The position numbers were made by a program, and so were the translations under genes. From assembly GCF_039524395.1 (NCBI RefSeq), contig NZ_BAAAGO010000016.1: 64,000 nucleotides of DNA. One strand, given 5' to 3'. The DNA comes from Micropruina glycogenica. Its GTDB lineage: Bacteria; Actinomycetota; Actinomycetes; Propionibacteriales; Propionibacteriaceae. Positions within the stretch are counted from its first letter, which is position 1. Each line of letters opens with the position of its first letter. Of the stretch, positions 51,203 through 59,794 are shown piece by piece. The notes under the pieces were generated by a model, which saw only the letters and a list, made by a program, of their open reading frames with translations, did no database searches and was not told the origin of the DNA.

Positions 51203-52678
51203 ATGACCACGCTAGACGTCCGGCTGCGCGCTGCCGCGACTCAGCCGGCGCTCTCCACCTCTTTTCTTCGTAGGGCTCAACGCAGCAAGGTGCTGCGGCA
51301 GACCCTGCTGGCTCTGGGCGACTCCGCCGTTCTGATCGTTGCTGCGCTGGCTGCCTACATGGGGCGCTTCGGACTGGACAGTTTGTTCATGGATGCTCAC
51401 CCCGACGTGCCGTCGTGGCTGGCCCACGCCATTCCGGCACTGTGGATCGTCGTGATTGCCGTTGCCGGCGGCTATTCGCTGCCGCACCTGCAGACCGGCA
51501 TGGTCGAGTACCAGCGGATCACGCTGGCATCGGGCATAACCGCCGGCGCTCTCGGTGTCGCTTGCTTCTTGAGCAAGTACGACCTGTCGCGCGGCTACTT
51601 CGTCTTGCTGTTCGTCATCGCGGTTCCGGCACTCCTCGTGCTGCGCCTCGGCCGTCGGCGCATGATGAAACGGCTCCGCACCCAGGGCCTGTTCCAATCG
51701 CCCGTGCTGGTCGCCGGATCGCCGGCCCACATCGACGAGGTCGCCCAGGTGCTGCGGCGCGAGAAGTGGCTCGGCTACCAGATCATCGGCGCGGTGACCC
51801 CGGCCGACATCGAAGAGACCGCGTGCGGGCTGCCTGTGCTGGGCAAGGTGTGCGAAGTTGTCGACCTGGTTCGCGACTCCGACGTGCACACCGTGATCTT
51901 CGCCGAGGGCTCCTTCCCCGACAGCCAGCACTTCAAGCGCATGGCGTGGGAGTTGGAAGAGCATGACACCCAGATGATGGTCGTGCCCGCCCTGACCGAC
52001 ATCAGCTCTGAGCGACTCACCGCTCGCCCGGTGGCGGGTCTGCCGCTGGTGCAGGTCGACCGGCCTCAGGCCATGGAGGCTTCACGCTGGATCAAGCGGC
52101 TGTTCGACATCGTGGGGTCGTCGTTGTTCCTGCTCGCCGCTTCGCCGATCCTGCTCGCGGTCGCCATCGCGATCAAGCTCGAAGATCATGGCCCGATCTT
52201 CTTCAAGCAGGTTCGGGTCGGCCGCCGCGGCGAAGAGTTCGAGTGCTTCAAGATCCGTTCGATGGTCGTCGACGCCGAGGCCCGCAAGGCCGAACTTGAG
52301 TCGCAGAACGAGGGCAACGGCGTGCTGTTCAAGATGGCGCGCGACCCGCGCATCACCCGTGTGGGCCAGTTCATTCGCCGGTTCTCGATCGACGAGGTGC
52401 CGCAGTTCTGGAACGTTCTCCGTGGCGACATGAGCCTGGTCGGCCCGCGTCCGGCGCTGCCCCGTGAGGTGGCTCAGTACGACCGCGACGCCGTCCGCCG
52501 GCTCGACGTTCGCCCCGGCCTGACCGGCCTGTGGCAGGTGTCCGGCCGCTCGGACCTTTCGTGGGACGAAACCGTCCGGCTCGACGTGTACTACGTCGAC
52601 AACTGGTCGGTCATGCAAGACGTGTCGATCATGATGCGCACTGCCGGTGCCGTCCTCGCTTCCAGAGGCGCGTACTGA
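51203..52678 (+). CDS. Polyprenyl-phosphate sugar phosphotransferase (priming enzyme)
   Basis: A 491-residue polyisoprenyl-phosphate hexose-1-phosphate transferase that would load the first sugar on undecaprenyl phosphate. Four to five N-terminal helices, a CoA-binding-like middle domain, a further helix (LFDIVGSSLFLLAASPILLAVAIAIKLED) and the C-terminal catalytic domain are visible. The last has GPIFFKQVRVGRRGEEFECFKIRSM, RFSIDEVPQFWNVLRGDMSLVGPRPALP and RPGLTGLWQVSGRSDLSWDE. It is a likely initiator for the polymers built by the cluster. ATG 51203 follows a G-run SD. Confidence 0.93.
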   Translation: MTTLDVRLRAAATQPALSTSFLRRAQRSKVLRQTLLALGDSAVLIVAALAAYMGRFGLDSLFMDAHPDVPSWLAHAIPALWIVVIAVAGGYSLPHLQTGMVEYQRITLASGITAGALGVACFLSKYDLSRGYFVLLFVIAVPALLVLRLGRRRMMKRLRTQGLFQSPVLVAGSPAHIDEVAQVLRREKWLGYQIIGAVTPADIEETACGLPVLGKVCEVVDLVRDSDVHTVIFAEGSFPDSQHFKRMAWELEEHDTQMMVVPALTDISSERLTARPVAGLPLVQVDRPQAMEASRWIKRLFDIVGSSLFLLAASPILLAVAIAIKLEDHGPIFFKQVRVGRRGEEFECFKIRSMVVDAEARKAELESQNEGNGVLFKMARDPRITRVGQFIRRFSIDEVPQFWNVLRGDMSLVGPRPALPREVAQYDRDAVRRLDVRPGLTGLWQVSGRSDLSWDETVRLDVYYVDNWSVMQDVSIMMRTAGAVLASRGAY

Positions 52679-52686
52679 TCATTAGC

Positions 52687-52873
52687 TGAGAGCCATCCCC
52701 CCGGCTCTCACCCGGCACTGCGGGATCGGTAGCCCCGGTCCCGCAGTGCTTCTTCGAACCGACCGGTCCGCGGACGCCCCCGCGTCCCTCCGAAACGCCG
52801 GTCACCCGAAGCCTTCCCCGAACGGCTTCGCCCAACCACCGCGGACCCGACCGACATGGCCGGGTCCGCGGTG
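52687..52873. terminator. Array of five hairpins downstream of the priming transferase
   Basis: Consecutive perfect stems are TGAGAGCC/GGCTCTCA (52687-52710), GCACTGCGGGA/TCCCGCAGTGC (52715-52749, then TTCTT), GGACGC/GCGTCC (52772-52787), CGAAGCC/GGCTTCG (52807-52830) and CACCGCGGACCCG/CGGGTCCGCGGTG (52837-52873). The first two look like terminators of the transferase gene. The whole array could instead be a structured RNA. Confidence 0.68.
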
Positions 52874-52970
52874 CGTGTGGCAGCAAGGCGCGGGCCCTGC
52901 CCCTCGGTTCAATCTGACGATTCGACGCCCGACCGTGCGCGGCCCCAGAACGAGCCCTAGGCTCGAGCCC

Positions 52971-53831
52971 ATGACCGATGTCACGTCTCCCCTGCCCGGC
53001 GTCGAGACTCACCCCGGCAGCGGCCACTACGCTGTCTACGACCACGGCGCGCACGTGTGGGCCTGGCAGCCTGAGGGCCAACGCCCCGTGCTCTGGCTGA
53101 GTTCGGCCACGGCGCTCGCCGACGGCAAGGCGATTCGCGGCGGCATTCCGATCTGCTTTCCGTGGTTCGGCCCCGGCTTCTCGGGCGACAAGACGCCCCC
53201 ACACGGCTTCGTGCGCACCACGGCATGGGTGCGCGATTCGGTCGAGCAGTCAGATCACGGCCTCGAGGTCAGCTACCTGATCGATCAATCGGTGACGGGT
53301 GATCAGCCGTTGTTCCCGGGCGCCTACTCGGCCAGGCTGACGGCTCGGTTCACCGCCGAGCATCTGACGGTGTCGCTGCGCGTCGACAACCACGGTGACG
53401 ACGCGTTCACCATCGAAGAGGCGCTGCACACCTACCTCGCGGTCAGCGACGTGACCACCGTCACGATCGACGGGCTCCACGACGCGCCCTACCTCGACAA
53501 GGTGGCGGGCGATCAGGCCTTCGACAACGTGCAGCACGGGCAGTTGCAGATCACCGGCTCAACCGACCGGGTGTTCATGCACGAGGGCGAGGTCACCGTC
53601 GACGACCCCGGTTGGGACCGCCGCATCGTGCTGCACGGGTCGGGCTCGGCCAACGTCGTGGTGTGGAACCCGTGGTCGACCGGGGCCGAGAACATCGCCG
53701 ACATCGGCCCGGGCGAGTGGCAAGGTTTCGTCTGCGTCGAGGCGGCCAACGCCTACGCCGACGCGATCACGCTGCTGCCCGGCGAACACTGGACGATCAG
53801 TCAACGCATAGAGCTACAACCCCGCGACTGA
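52971..53831 (+). CDS. D-hexose-6-phosphate mutarotase (YeaD-like)
   Basis: A 286-residue aldose 1-epimerase-fold protein that interconverts anomers of hexose 6-phosphates. AIRGGIPICFPWFGPG and HGFVRTTAWV are typical of YeaD proteins, EEALHTYLAVSDV carries the catalytic His, and WNPWSTGAENIADIG and EWQGFVCVEAANA the C-terminal motif with a catalytic Glu. TAGGCT (52958-52963) is seven bases upstream of ATG 52971, so a leaderless start is likely. Confidence 0.9.
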   Translation: MTDVTSPLPGVETHPGSGHYAVYDHGAHVWAWQPEGQRPVLWLSSATALADGKAIRGGIPICFPWFGPGFSGDKTPPHGFVRTTAWVRDSVEQSDHGLEVSYLIDQSVTGDQPLFPGAYSARLTARFTAEHLTVSLRVDNHGDDAFTIEEALHTYLAVSDVTTVTIDGLHDAPYLDKVAGDQAFDNVQHGQLQITGSTDRVFMHEGEVTVDDPGWDRRIVLHGSGSANVVVWNPWSTGAENIADIGPGEWQGFVCVEAANAYADAITLLPGEHWTISQRIELQPRD

Positions 53832-53843
53832 CTGCCCACTACA

Positions 53844-53868
53844 CGTCATCAGGCGAACGCCGGGATCT
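53844..53868. repeat. Half-copy of the REP-like element
   Basis: GGCGAACGCCGGGATCT (53852-53868) is the exact reverse complement of AGATCCCGGCGTTCGCC in copy 1 at 44284-44300, and CGTCAT precedes it as in copy 2. Only one arm is present, so it is a remnant. Confidence 0.65.
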
Positions 53869-53878
53869 GGCGCGTATC

Positions 53879-54028
53879 GGGGACGGTTCCGATTCCCGTT
53901 CATTGCATGAGTAAACACACTTGTCAGAGCGATTTGACCAGGGCTGAACGGTAATCGGAACCGTCCCCATTACCCACCAGGACGAGAATCTGAACGGTAA
54001 TCGGAACCGTCCCCATTACCCACCAGGA
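53879..54028. repeat. Second intergenic repeat family: inverted arm plus tandem 38-bp copies
   Basis: The 24-base arm 53879-53902 is the reverse complement, with one mismatch, of 53945-53968 and of 53991-54014. The units 53945-53982 and 53991-54028 are identical 38-bp direct repeats starting TGAACGGTAATCGGAACCG. The second copy lies within the 3' end of the S9 peptidase gene. Confidence 0.85.
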
Positions 54029-55895
54029 TGCGTTGGTAGAACGCCAACTCGGCTTCTAGGGCACGCTCAACGGTCTCGGCCCGGCGGAAGCCGTGGCCCT
54101 CGCCCTCGAAGACGATCAGCTCGACCTCCAGCCCCTTGGCAGCCACTGCCTCAGCCATCGTCTCGGCCTGGTTCGGCGGCACCACCGCGTCGTCCGCCCC
54201 CTGCAGAATCAGCATCGGACAGTTGAGCGCGTCGACGTGATTGATCGGTGAGCGGTCGCGGTACACCTCGGACGCCTGCGGCCACGGCCCGACCAGTCCA
54301 TCGAGGTAGCGTGACTCGAACTTGTGCGTGTCGGTGGCAAGTGCGGTGAGGTCACCGATGCCGTAGCGGCTGCAACCCGCGGCGAAGGCGTCCGACGTGG
54401 TCAGCGCCCGAAGCGTCGTGTACCCGCCTGCGCTGCCGCCGCGAATCGCCAGCTTGGCGCCGTTCACTCGACCGCTGTCGGCCAAGAACTGCGCACCCGC
54501 GATGCAGTCGGCCACGTCGAGCTCGCCCCACCGGCCGTGCAACCGTTCGGCGTAGTCACGGCCGTACCCGCTGCTGCCCGAGTAGTTCACGTCGAGCACG
54601 CCGAAGCCGCGGGTGGTCCAGAACTGCACCCCGAGATCGAAGCCGCACGACGAGAACGCGGTGGGCCCGCCGTGGCTGATCACGATCAGCGGCGGTGTCT
54701 CCCCCGACTCGCCCGCCGCCGTCTCGACTCGCTCGACGGACGGGTTGACCGGCGCGTAGTACCAGCCGTGCACGTCACCGGCCTCCCCCGGCCAGCTCAC
54801 CGCCTCGGCGTGGCTGACCCAGGCCGGTTCGAAAATCCGCCGCCCGGCGGCGCGGACGACCCGCCGGTGCCCAGGGGACAGCTCGACGATCTCGGTGGGC
54901 ACGTCGGCGAATTCGGCCAGCAACACGATGCGGTCGCCGGCGGCGTCCAGGCTGTCGCAGTCGACCACGTCTGAGGTCAGGCCCAGATACTCGCCGTTGC
55001 GCAGCAGCATCGGACGGCTGCGGCCGTCCACCCGCGGCCGAATCACCAGATCGCCCGCACCCGTCAACGCCACCGGGCGCCGTCCGAACACCCAGAACGG
55101 CTCCACCAGATCCGCGTTCAGGTGCGTCAGTTGCGTCACGGCGCCTTCGGACGACCGTGCGTACAGTTCGGCGAAACCCGTGCGGTCGGAACAGAACAAC
55201 AACTCCTCACCACGCCACAGCGGGTGCGTGGCCGACTCCGCCGCACCACCCGCGACCACCTGCACGTCGTCGACCGTGAGGGACGAAACGTCGAACCGTC
55301 CGGTCACGATCAGGCACGAGTCCCACGGCATCGCCGGGTGCCGCCACTCCATCCAGGCCAGCCGTCCCCCGGCGCTCAGCTCGGCACAGGCAAAGAAGTC
55401 GGCGCCCGCGACCAGCACGACCCCACCATCGTCGTTGGGGGCTTCCAATCGCAGCGCCACCAGGGTGTTCACCGGCTCACCGGGCTGCGAATGGTCTTCG
55501 CGAACGGCCAGCACCAGCCCAGCGCCGGGCAGCACCCGCAGGTCGGCGTAGCGCCAGCCACGATCGGGCGGCGTCAGTGCGATCGGCTCGGCGCCGTCCA
55601 CCCGCAGCAGCTGCCCGGTCGGGTCGGAGCTGATCACCACCACCCCGTCGCGGGCGGCCCACGCGCCACCGCCGTATTCATGCACGCGGCTGCGCACGTT
55701 CTGCCCTGGCGCGACCTCTTCGACCGCACCGGCGCGTTCGCGCATCAACGCGACCCGACCGCCCTCAGCGGGTCGGCCCTCCGTCCAGTACAGGTCGGCG
55801 CCGTCGTACCGTGGTTCGCCCAAGCGCACGCCCGCTACCGCCAGCGACCGGGCCGTAAGCGGTGACGACCAGGCGCCGAATGCGTCGTTTACCAT
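53970..55895 (-). CDS. S9 family prolyl oligopeptidase-like peptidase
   Basis: A 641-residue serine peptidase: an N-terminal beta-propeller (HEYGGGAWAA, FCSDRTGFAELYA) and a C-terminal alpha/beta-hydrolase domain. Ser488 lies in AIRGGSAGGYTT, Asp in LQGADDAVVPP and His in EGEGHGF. It lacks a signal peptide and should be cytoplasmic. ATG 55895 is supported by TACGGT seven bases upstream on the minus strand. The natural protein probably ends near AFYQRIL; the last residues (GNGDGSDYRSDSRPGG) are encoded by an intergenic repeat that has run into the gene. Confidence 0.9.
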   Translation of the reverse strand: MVNDAFGAWSSPLTARSLAVAGVRLGEPRYDGADLYWTEGRPAEGGRVALMRERAGAVEEVAPGQNVRSRVHEYGGGAWAARDGVVVISSDPTGQLLRVDGAEPIALTPPDRGWRYADLRVLPGAGLVLAVREDHSQPGEPVNTLVALRLEAPNDDGGVVLVAGADFFACAELSAGGRLAWMEWRHPAMPWDSCLIVTGRFDVSSLTVDDVQVVAGGAAESATHPLWRGEELLFCSDRTGFAELYARSSEGAVTQLTHLNADLVEPFWVFGRRPVALTGAGDLVIRPRVDGRSRPMLLRNGEYLGLTSDVVDCDSLDAAGDRIVLLAEFADVPTEIVELSPGHRRVVRAAGRRIFEPAWVSHAEAVSWPGEAGDVHGWYYAPVNPSVERVETAAGESGETPPLIVISHGGPTAFSSCGFDLGVQFWTTRGFGVLDVNYSGSSGYGRDYAERLHGRWGELDVADCIAGAQFLADSGRVNGAKLAIRGGSAGGYTTLRALTTSDAFAAGCSRYGIGDLTALATDTHKFESRYLDGLVGPWPQASEVYRDRSPINHVDALNCPMLILQGADDAVVPPNQAETMAEAVAAKGLEVELIVFEGEGHGFRRAETVERALEAELAFYQRILVGNGDGSDYRSDSRPGG

Positions 55896-55985
55896 GCCGC
55901 CCACCGTAGTGAGCATTAGGATTCTCAGGACGAGTCAGCAACTACTATCATGTGTAGTAGATCATTTCATCGACGAAGAGGCGCC

Positions 55986-57497
55986 ATGTCACGGGTTCTG
56001 AACAAGAAGCTGCGCAAGAAGATCACAACGGCCGAAGAAGCGGCCAAACTGATCAAGCCGGGGCACAACGTGGGCATGAGCGGCTTCACCGGAGCCGGCT
56101 ACCCCAAAGAGATTCCCGGCGCCCTCGCCGCCAACATCAAGGCGGCCCACGAACGGGGCGAAGAGTTCATGATCGGCCTGTTCACCGGCGCGTCCACGGC
56201 CCCCGAGCTCGACGGAGTGCTCGCCGAGGTGGACGGCATCAGCTTTCGCACGCCGTACCAGTCCGACCCCATCATGCGTAAGAAGATCAACGCCGGCATC
56301 TCCGAGTACGCCGACATCCACCTGTCGCACCTGGCCCCGATGATCTGGGCCGGCTCGATGGGCCGACTCAACACCGCCGTCGTCGAGGTCACCGCCATCA
56401 ACGAGGACGGCACCGCGGTTCCGTCGTCGTCGGTCGGCAACAACAAGACCTACCTCGACCAGGCCGACCAGATCATCCTCGAGGTGAACTCCTGGCAGTC
56501 GGCCGACCTCGAGGGCATGCACGACATCTACTACGGCACCCGGCTGCCACCGGAGCGTCAGCCCGTGATGCTCACCCACACCGGCGACCGCATCGGCCAG
56601 CGCAACTACAAGCTCGACCTCGACAAGGTCGTGGCGGTCATCGAGACCGACGCCCCGGACCGCAACACGCCGTTCAAGCCGGCCGACGAGGACTCGAAGA
56701 AGATGGCCGGCTTCTTTCTCGAGTTCCTCACCCACGAGGTGAAGAAGGGACGGCTGCCCAAAGACCTGCTGCCGCTGCAGTCGGGCGTGGGCAACGTCGC
56801 CAACGCCGTGCTGGCCGGCCTGATGGACGGTCCGTTCAGCTACCTGACCAGCTATACGGAGGTGATTCAAGACGGCATGGTCGACCTGATCGATGCCGAC
56901 AAGATGACGGTTGCCTCGGCCACGGCGTTCTCGCTGTCGCCGGAGTACGCGAACCGCATGAACGACCAGGCCAAGCGCTACCGCGACAAGATCGTGCTGC
57001 GTCCGCAAGAGATCAGCAACCACCCCGAAATGATCCGCCGGCTAGGCGTGATCGCCTGCAACGGCATGATCGAGGCCGACATCTACGGCAACGTGAACTC
57101 GACCCACATCATGGGCTCGAAGATGCAGAACGGCATCGGCGGCTCCGCCGACTTCACCCGCAACTCGTTCATCTCGGCGTTCGTCACGCCCTCGGTGGCC
57201 AAGGGCGGCGCGATCAGCTGCATCGTGCCGATGGTCAGCCATCACGACCACACCGAGCACGACGTGCAGGTGCTGATCACCGAGCAGGGCCTGGCCGATC
57301 TGCGCGGCAAGTCACCCAAGCAGCGCGCCAAGCTGATCATCGCCAACTGCGCCCACCCGACCTACCGCCCCTTGCTCGAGGACTACTACGAGCACGCCCA
57401 GAAGGTGTGCAACGGCCTGCAGACCCCCCACGACCTGCGGCTGTCGCTGAGCTGGCACCAGCGGTTCCTGGAGACCGGCACGATGCAGCCGGCCTGA
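55986..57497 (+). CDS. Acetyl-CoA hydrolase/transferase family (succinyl-CoA:acetate CoA-transferase-like)
   Basis: A 503-residue class I CoA-transferase of the Cat1/AarC type, which moves CoA between succinate, acetate or propionate. GHNVGMSGFTGAGYPKEIPGAL begins it, LQSGVGNVANAVLAGL is the oxyanion-loop region, and YLTSYTEVIQDGMVDLID contains the likely catalytic Glu. GSKMQNGIGGSADFTRN and the DVQVLITEQGLADLRGKSP end block are typical. In propionate-forming actinobacteria this step links succinyl-CoA to the fermentation end products. ATG 55986 follows AAGAGG. Confidence 0.9.
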   Translation: MSRVLNKKLRKKITTAEEAAKLIKPGHNVGMSGFTGAGYPKEIPGALAANIKAAHERGEEFMIGLFTGASTAPELDGVLAEVDGISFRTPYQSDPIMRKKINAGISEYADIHLSHLAPMIWAGSMGRLNTAVVEVTAINEDGTAVPSSSVGNNKTYLDQADQIILEVNSWQSADLEGMHDIYYGTRLPPERQPVMLTHTGDRIGQRNYKLDLDKVVAVIETDAPDRNTPFKPADEDSKKMAGFFLEFLTHEVKKGRLPKDLLPLQSGVGNVANAVLAGLMDGPFSYLTSYTEVIQDGMVDLIDADKMTVASATAFSLSPEYANRMNDQAKRYRDKIVLRPQEISNHPEMIRRLGVIACNGMIEADIYGNVNSTHIMGSKMQNGIGGSADFTRNSFISAFVTPSVAKGGAISCIVPMVSHHDHTEHDVQVLITEQGLADLRGKSPKQRAKLIIANCAHPTYRPLLEDYYEHAQKVCNGLQTPHDLRLSLSWHQRFLETGTMQPA

Positions 57498-57547
57498 ACC
57501 TCGGGCCCCCCGGCTCGGCCGGCCAGCGACGTCCGAACGCCGTAGGA

Positions 57548-57605
57548 CCCTGCCCAATCAGTTCTGCCCTTTCGTCGACGGGACGTCAGAACTGATTGGG
57601 CAGGG
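57548..57605. terminator. Perfect 19-bp inverted repeat between convergent genes
   Basis: CCCTGCCCAATCAGTTCTG (57548-57566) and CAGAACTGATTGGGCAGGG (57587-57605) are exactly complementary around a 20-base spacer, followed by CTTTG. It lies between the CoA-transferase and tetR stops and can serve as a bidirectional terminator. The length and moderate GC of the arms would also suit a small mobile repeat. Confidence 0.7.
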
Positions 57606-57677
57606 CTTTGGGCGGCACGGCGTCCGGGGACGCGTGCGCGTGGCACCGCGTCCGGGGTGTCGGCTTGCGACCGCCCA

Positions 57678-58328
57678 TCAGCCCTCGGGAGCGGTCCGAC
57701 TCTCCGAACCGGCGTCGGCGCCGACCGCGGAGTGCTCGGCCGGCACGATGATGCCGTTCAAGAAGTCACCCAGGCAGCCGACCACGTCGACGGTGTCGCG
57801 ATCGAGCAGCCACTGCGCCTGGATGCCGTCCCAGAGGGCGACCAGGGACGCCGCCGCACGGTCCACGTCGACACCGGGTCGGAGCCGTCCCCGGGCCTCC
57901 AACTCACGCAACCGCCGGGCATAGGACGCGCGCAACCTGGAGAACCGGTCGACGAAATAGTCGCGGGCCGGGTACCCCTCGGTGACCGCCTCGCCGCACA
58001 GCACGGTGTAGAGCTCGATCAGCCCGGGAATGGTCTGGTTGTGCATCGCCTGTGCAAGCACCACCTCGACCAGTCCCTGCGGGGCCTCGCTGGGCTGCGG
58101 CTTGGCGACCGCGTCCCGCTGCTCGAGGACCGCGATCAGCAGGGCCCGCTTGCTCGGGAAGTAATGCAGGATGCTGGTCTGGCTCAGACCCACCCGGTCG
58201 GCCACCTCCTGCAACGACCCACCCTGGTAGCCGCGGGCGGCGAACACATCGAACGCGGCCTCGATGATCTGCCGCCTCCGTTGCGCCGACTTCGCATAAG
58301 GCCCCCGCTTGCGGTCTTGTGTCTTCAT
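57678..58328 (-). CDS. TetR-family transcriptional regulator
   Basis: A 216-residue repressor. RRRQIIEAAFDVFAARGYQGGSLQEVADRVGLSQTSILHYFPSKRALL is the complete HTH domain, with a helical ligand-binding C-terminus. It is divergent from the sugar ABC operon and probably controls it; the inducer is likely the transported sugar or a derivative. ATG 58328 is preferred, with TAATGT eight bases upstream; ATG 58340 would add four residues. Confidence 0.9.
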   Translation of the reverse strand: MKTQDRKRGPYAKSAQRRRQIIEAAFDVFAARGYQGGSLQEVADRVGLSQTSILHYFPSKRALLIAVLEQRDAVAKPQPSEAPQGLVEVVLAQAMHNQTIPGLIELYTVLCGEAVTEGYPARDYFVDRFSRLRASYARRLRELEARGRLRPGVDVDRAAASLVALWDGIQAQWLLDRDTVDVVGCLGDFLNGIIVPAEHSAVGADAGSESRTAPEG

Positions 58329-58370
58329 CGAGCGAAACATTACCGGCCGCGTCCACTCCTCGGTTGAATT

Positions 58371-58386
58371 TCGAGCAACTACTCGA
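58371..58386. promoter_or_regulatory. Candidate TetR operator
   Basis: TCGAG-6-CTCGA forms a short palindrome in the 128-bp spacer between tetR and the binding-protein gene, just upstream of a TAGCGT -10 candidate (58396-58401). The position fits repression of the ABC operon. Arms are short, so the assignment is tentative. Confidence 0.4.
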
Positions 58387-58456
58387 TTTTTGTGCTAGCG
58401 TCCAGCCCAGCCTGGGCAGCAGCCTCGGCTACCCCCTCACAACGATGTGGAGGCAC

Positions 58457-59794
58457 ATGCGAACCCTCACGCGACGCCGAGTCCTGGGCCTCGGCCTGGG
58501 TGCCGTGGCCGCGGGCATGGTGGGCGGGTGCTCGACACCGGGCACCATCTCGGTGAACAGCCTGCCGGTCATTCCGCCCAAGGCCCCGGGTGAGAAGATC
58601 ACCCTCACCTACTGGGCCTGGTTGAAAGACCTGCAGAAGGTCGCCGACATCTGGAACCGCCAGCATCCCGACGTCCAGGTGAACGCCGTCTGGATTCCGG
58701 GTGGGAACTCGGGTGGCTACCAGAAGATGTACTCCGCGCTGGCCGCCGGCGGCGGGCCCGACATGGCCCAGATCGAGATGCGATCGATCCCCGAATTCAT
58801 CCTCGTCAACGGCCTGGTCGACCTGGCCCGCTACGGCGCCAACGATCACGCCGGGCAGTTCGACCCGACGCTATGGAGCCAGGTGAGTTTCACCGGAGGC
58901 GTCTACGGGGTCCCGCAGGACTCCGGCCCGATGGGCTTCTACTACCAGACCGAACTGCTGGACGAGGTGGGCGCCAAGCCGCCGACCAACTGGGACGACT
59001 GGCGCGCGGTCGCGACCGAACTGCGCAAGGTGGACAGCTACCTGGAGTGCTTCTCGCTCTCGGACGCCAGCTTCTTCTGCTCGCTGGCCACCCAGGCCGG
59101 CGCCGAGTGGCTGACGCCGACCCCGGAGGGCTGGCTGATCAACATGACCGACGACGCCACCATGAAGGTCGCCCGGTTCTTCGACAAGGCGATCGATGAC
59201 GGTCTGGTCACCACCCAGATCTCACCCTTCTCGCCGGCCTGGTTCGCCGCCTGCTCCCGGGGCGGAATAGCCGCCCTCACCGGCGCCAGCTGGGCCGACG
59301 CCCTGATCGAGGGGGTGGCCGGCGGCAAGGGACGCTGGCGCGTGGCGCCGATGCCCCGCTGGGACACCGGCTTCGGCTCCAGCTACTGGGGCGGCTCCAC
59401 GACCGCGGTCCTCTCCAGCAGCCGCCACCCGAAGGAGGCGCTGGAGTTCGCCGTCTGGCTGAACAGCTCGCCGGAGGGCGTCAACGGCCTGATCGAGAAC
59501 AGCGGCATCGGCTGGTCGGCCAACCCCGCTCTCATCGGCACCCCGCGGCAGCAGCCGTCCGAGTTCTTCAGCGGGCAGGACTACAACCAGGAGATCTTCG
59601 TCCCTGCCGCCAAACAGCAGAACGCCGATTGGAGCTGGTGGCCGATCACCCAGCAGTCGTTCAACATCCTGGCCGACGGTTTCCGCCGCAAGGCCACCGA
59701 CGGGACCCTGGTTGACGCCGTCGCCGACGCCGAGAAGAAGATCCTGACCGCCTTCACCAACAAAGGCCTGAGCATCCGAAAGGTGTCGGCATGA
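58457..59794 (+). CDS. Sugar ABC transporter substrate-binding lipoprotein
   Basis: A 445-residue family 1 extracellular binding protein. The N-terminus has a twin-arginine-like TRRRVLGLG and lipobox MVGGC (Cys25). ITLTYWAWLKDLQKVADIWNRQHPDVQV starts the first lobe, and PDMAQIEMRSIPEFILVNGLVDL and WGGSTTAVLSSSRHPKEALEFAVWL are the usual ligand-domain blocks. It would bind an oligosaccharide or galactoside outside the membrane. ATG 58457 follows GGAGG closely; ATG 58445 is possible. Its stop overlaps the first permease as ATGA. Confidence 0.92.
   Translation: MRTLTRRRVLGLGLGAVAAGMVGGCSTPGTISVNSLPVIPPKAPGEKITLTYWAWLKDLQKVADIWNRQHPDVQVNAVWIPGGNSGGYQKMYSALAAGGGPDMAQIEMRSIPEFILVNGLVDLARYGANDHAGQFDPTLWSQVSFTGGVYGVPQDSGPMGFYYQTELLDEVGAKPPTNWDDWRAVATELRKVDSYLECFSLSDASFFCSLATQAGAEWLTPTPEGWLINMTDDATMKVARFFDKAIDDGLVTTQISPFSPAWFAACSRGGIAALTGASWADALIEGVAGGKGRWRVAPMPRWDTGFGSSYWGGSTTAVLSSSRHPKEALEFAVWLNSSPEGVNGLIENSGIGWSANPALIGTPRQQPSEFFSGQDYNQEIFVPAAKQQNADWSWWPITQQSFNILADGFRRKATDGTLVDAVADAEKKILTAFTNKGLSIRKVSA

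Noticed and set aside
55989..57023. A 344-codon minus-strand open frame
   Set aside because: It is a Val/Leu/Gly/His-rich mirror of the CoA-transferase gene without recognisable domains.
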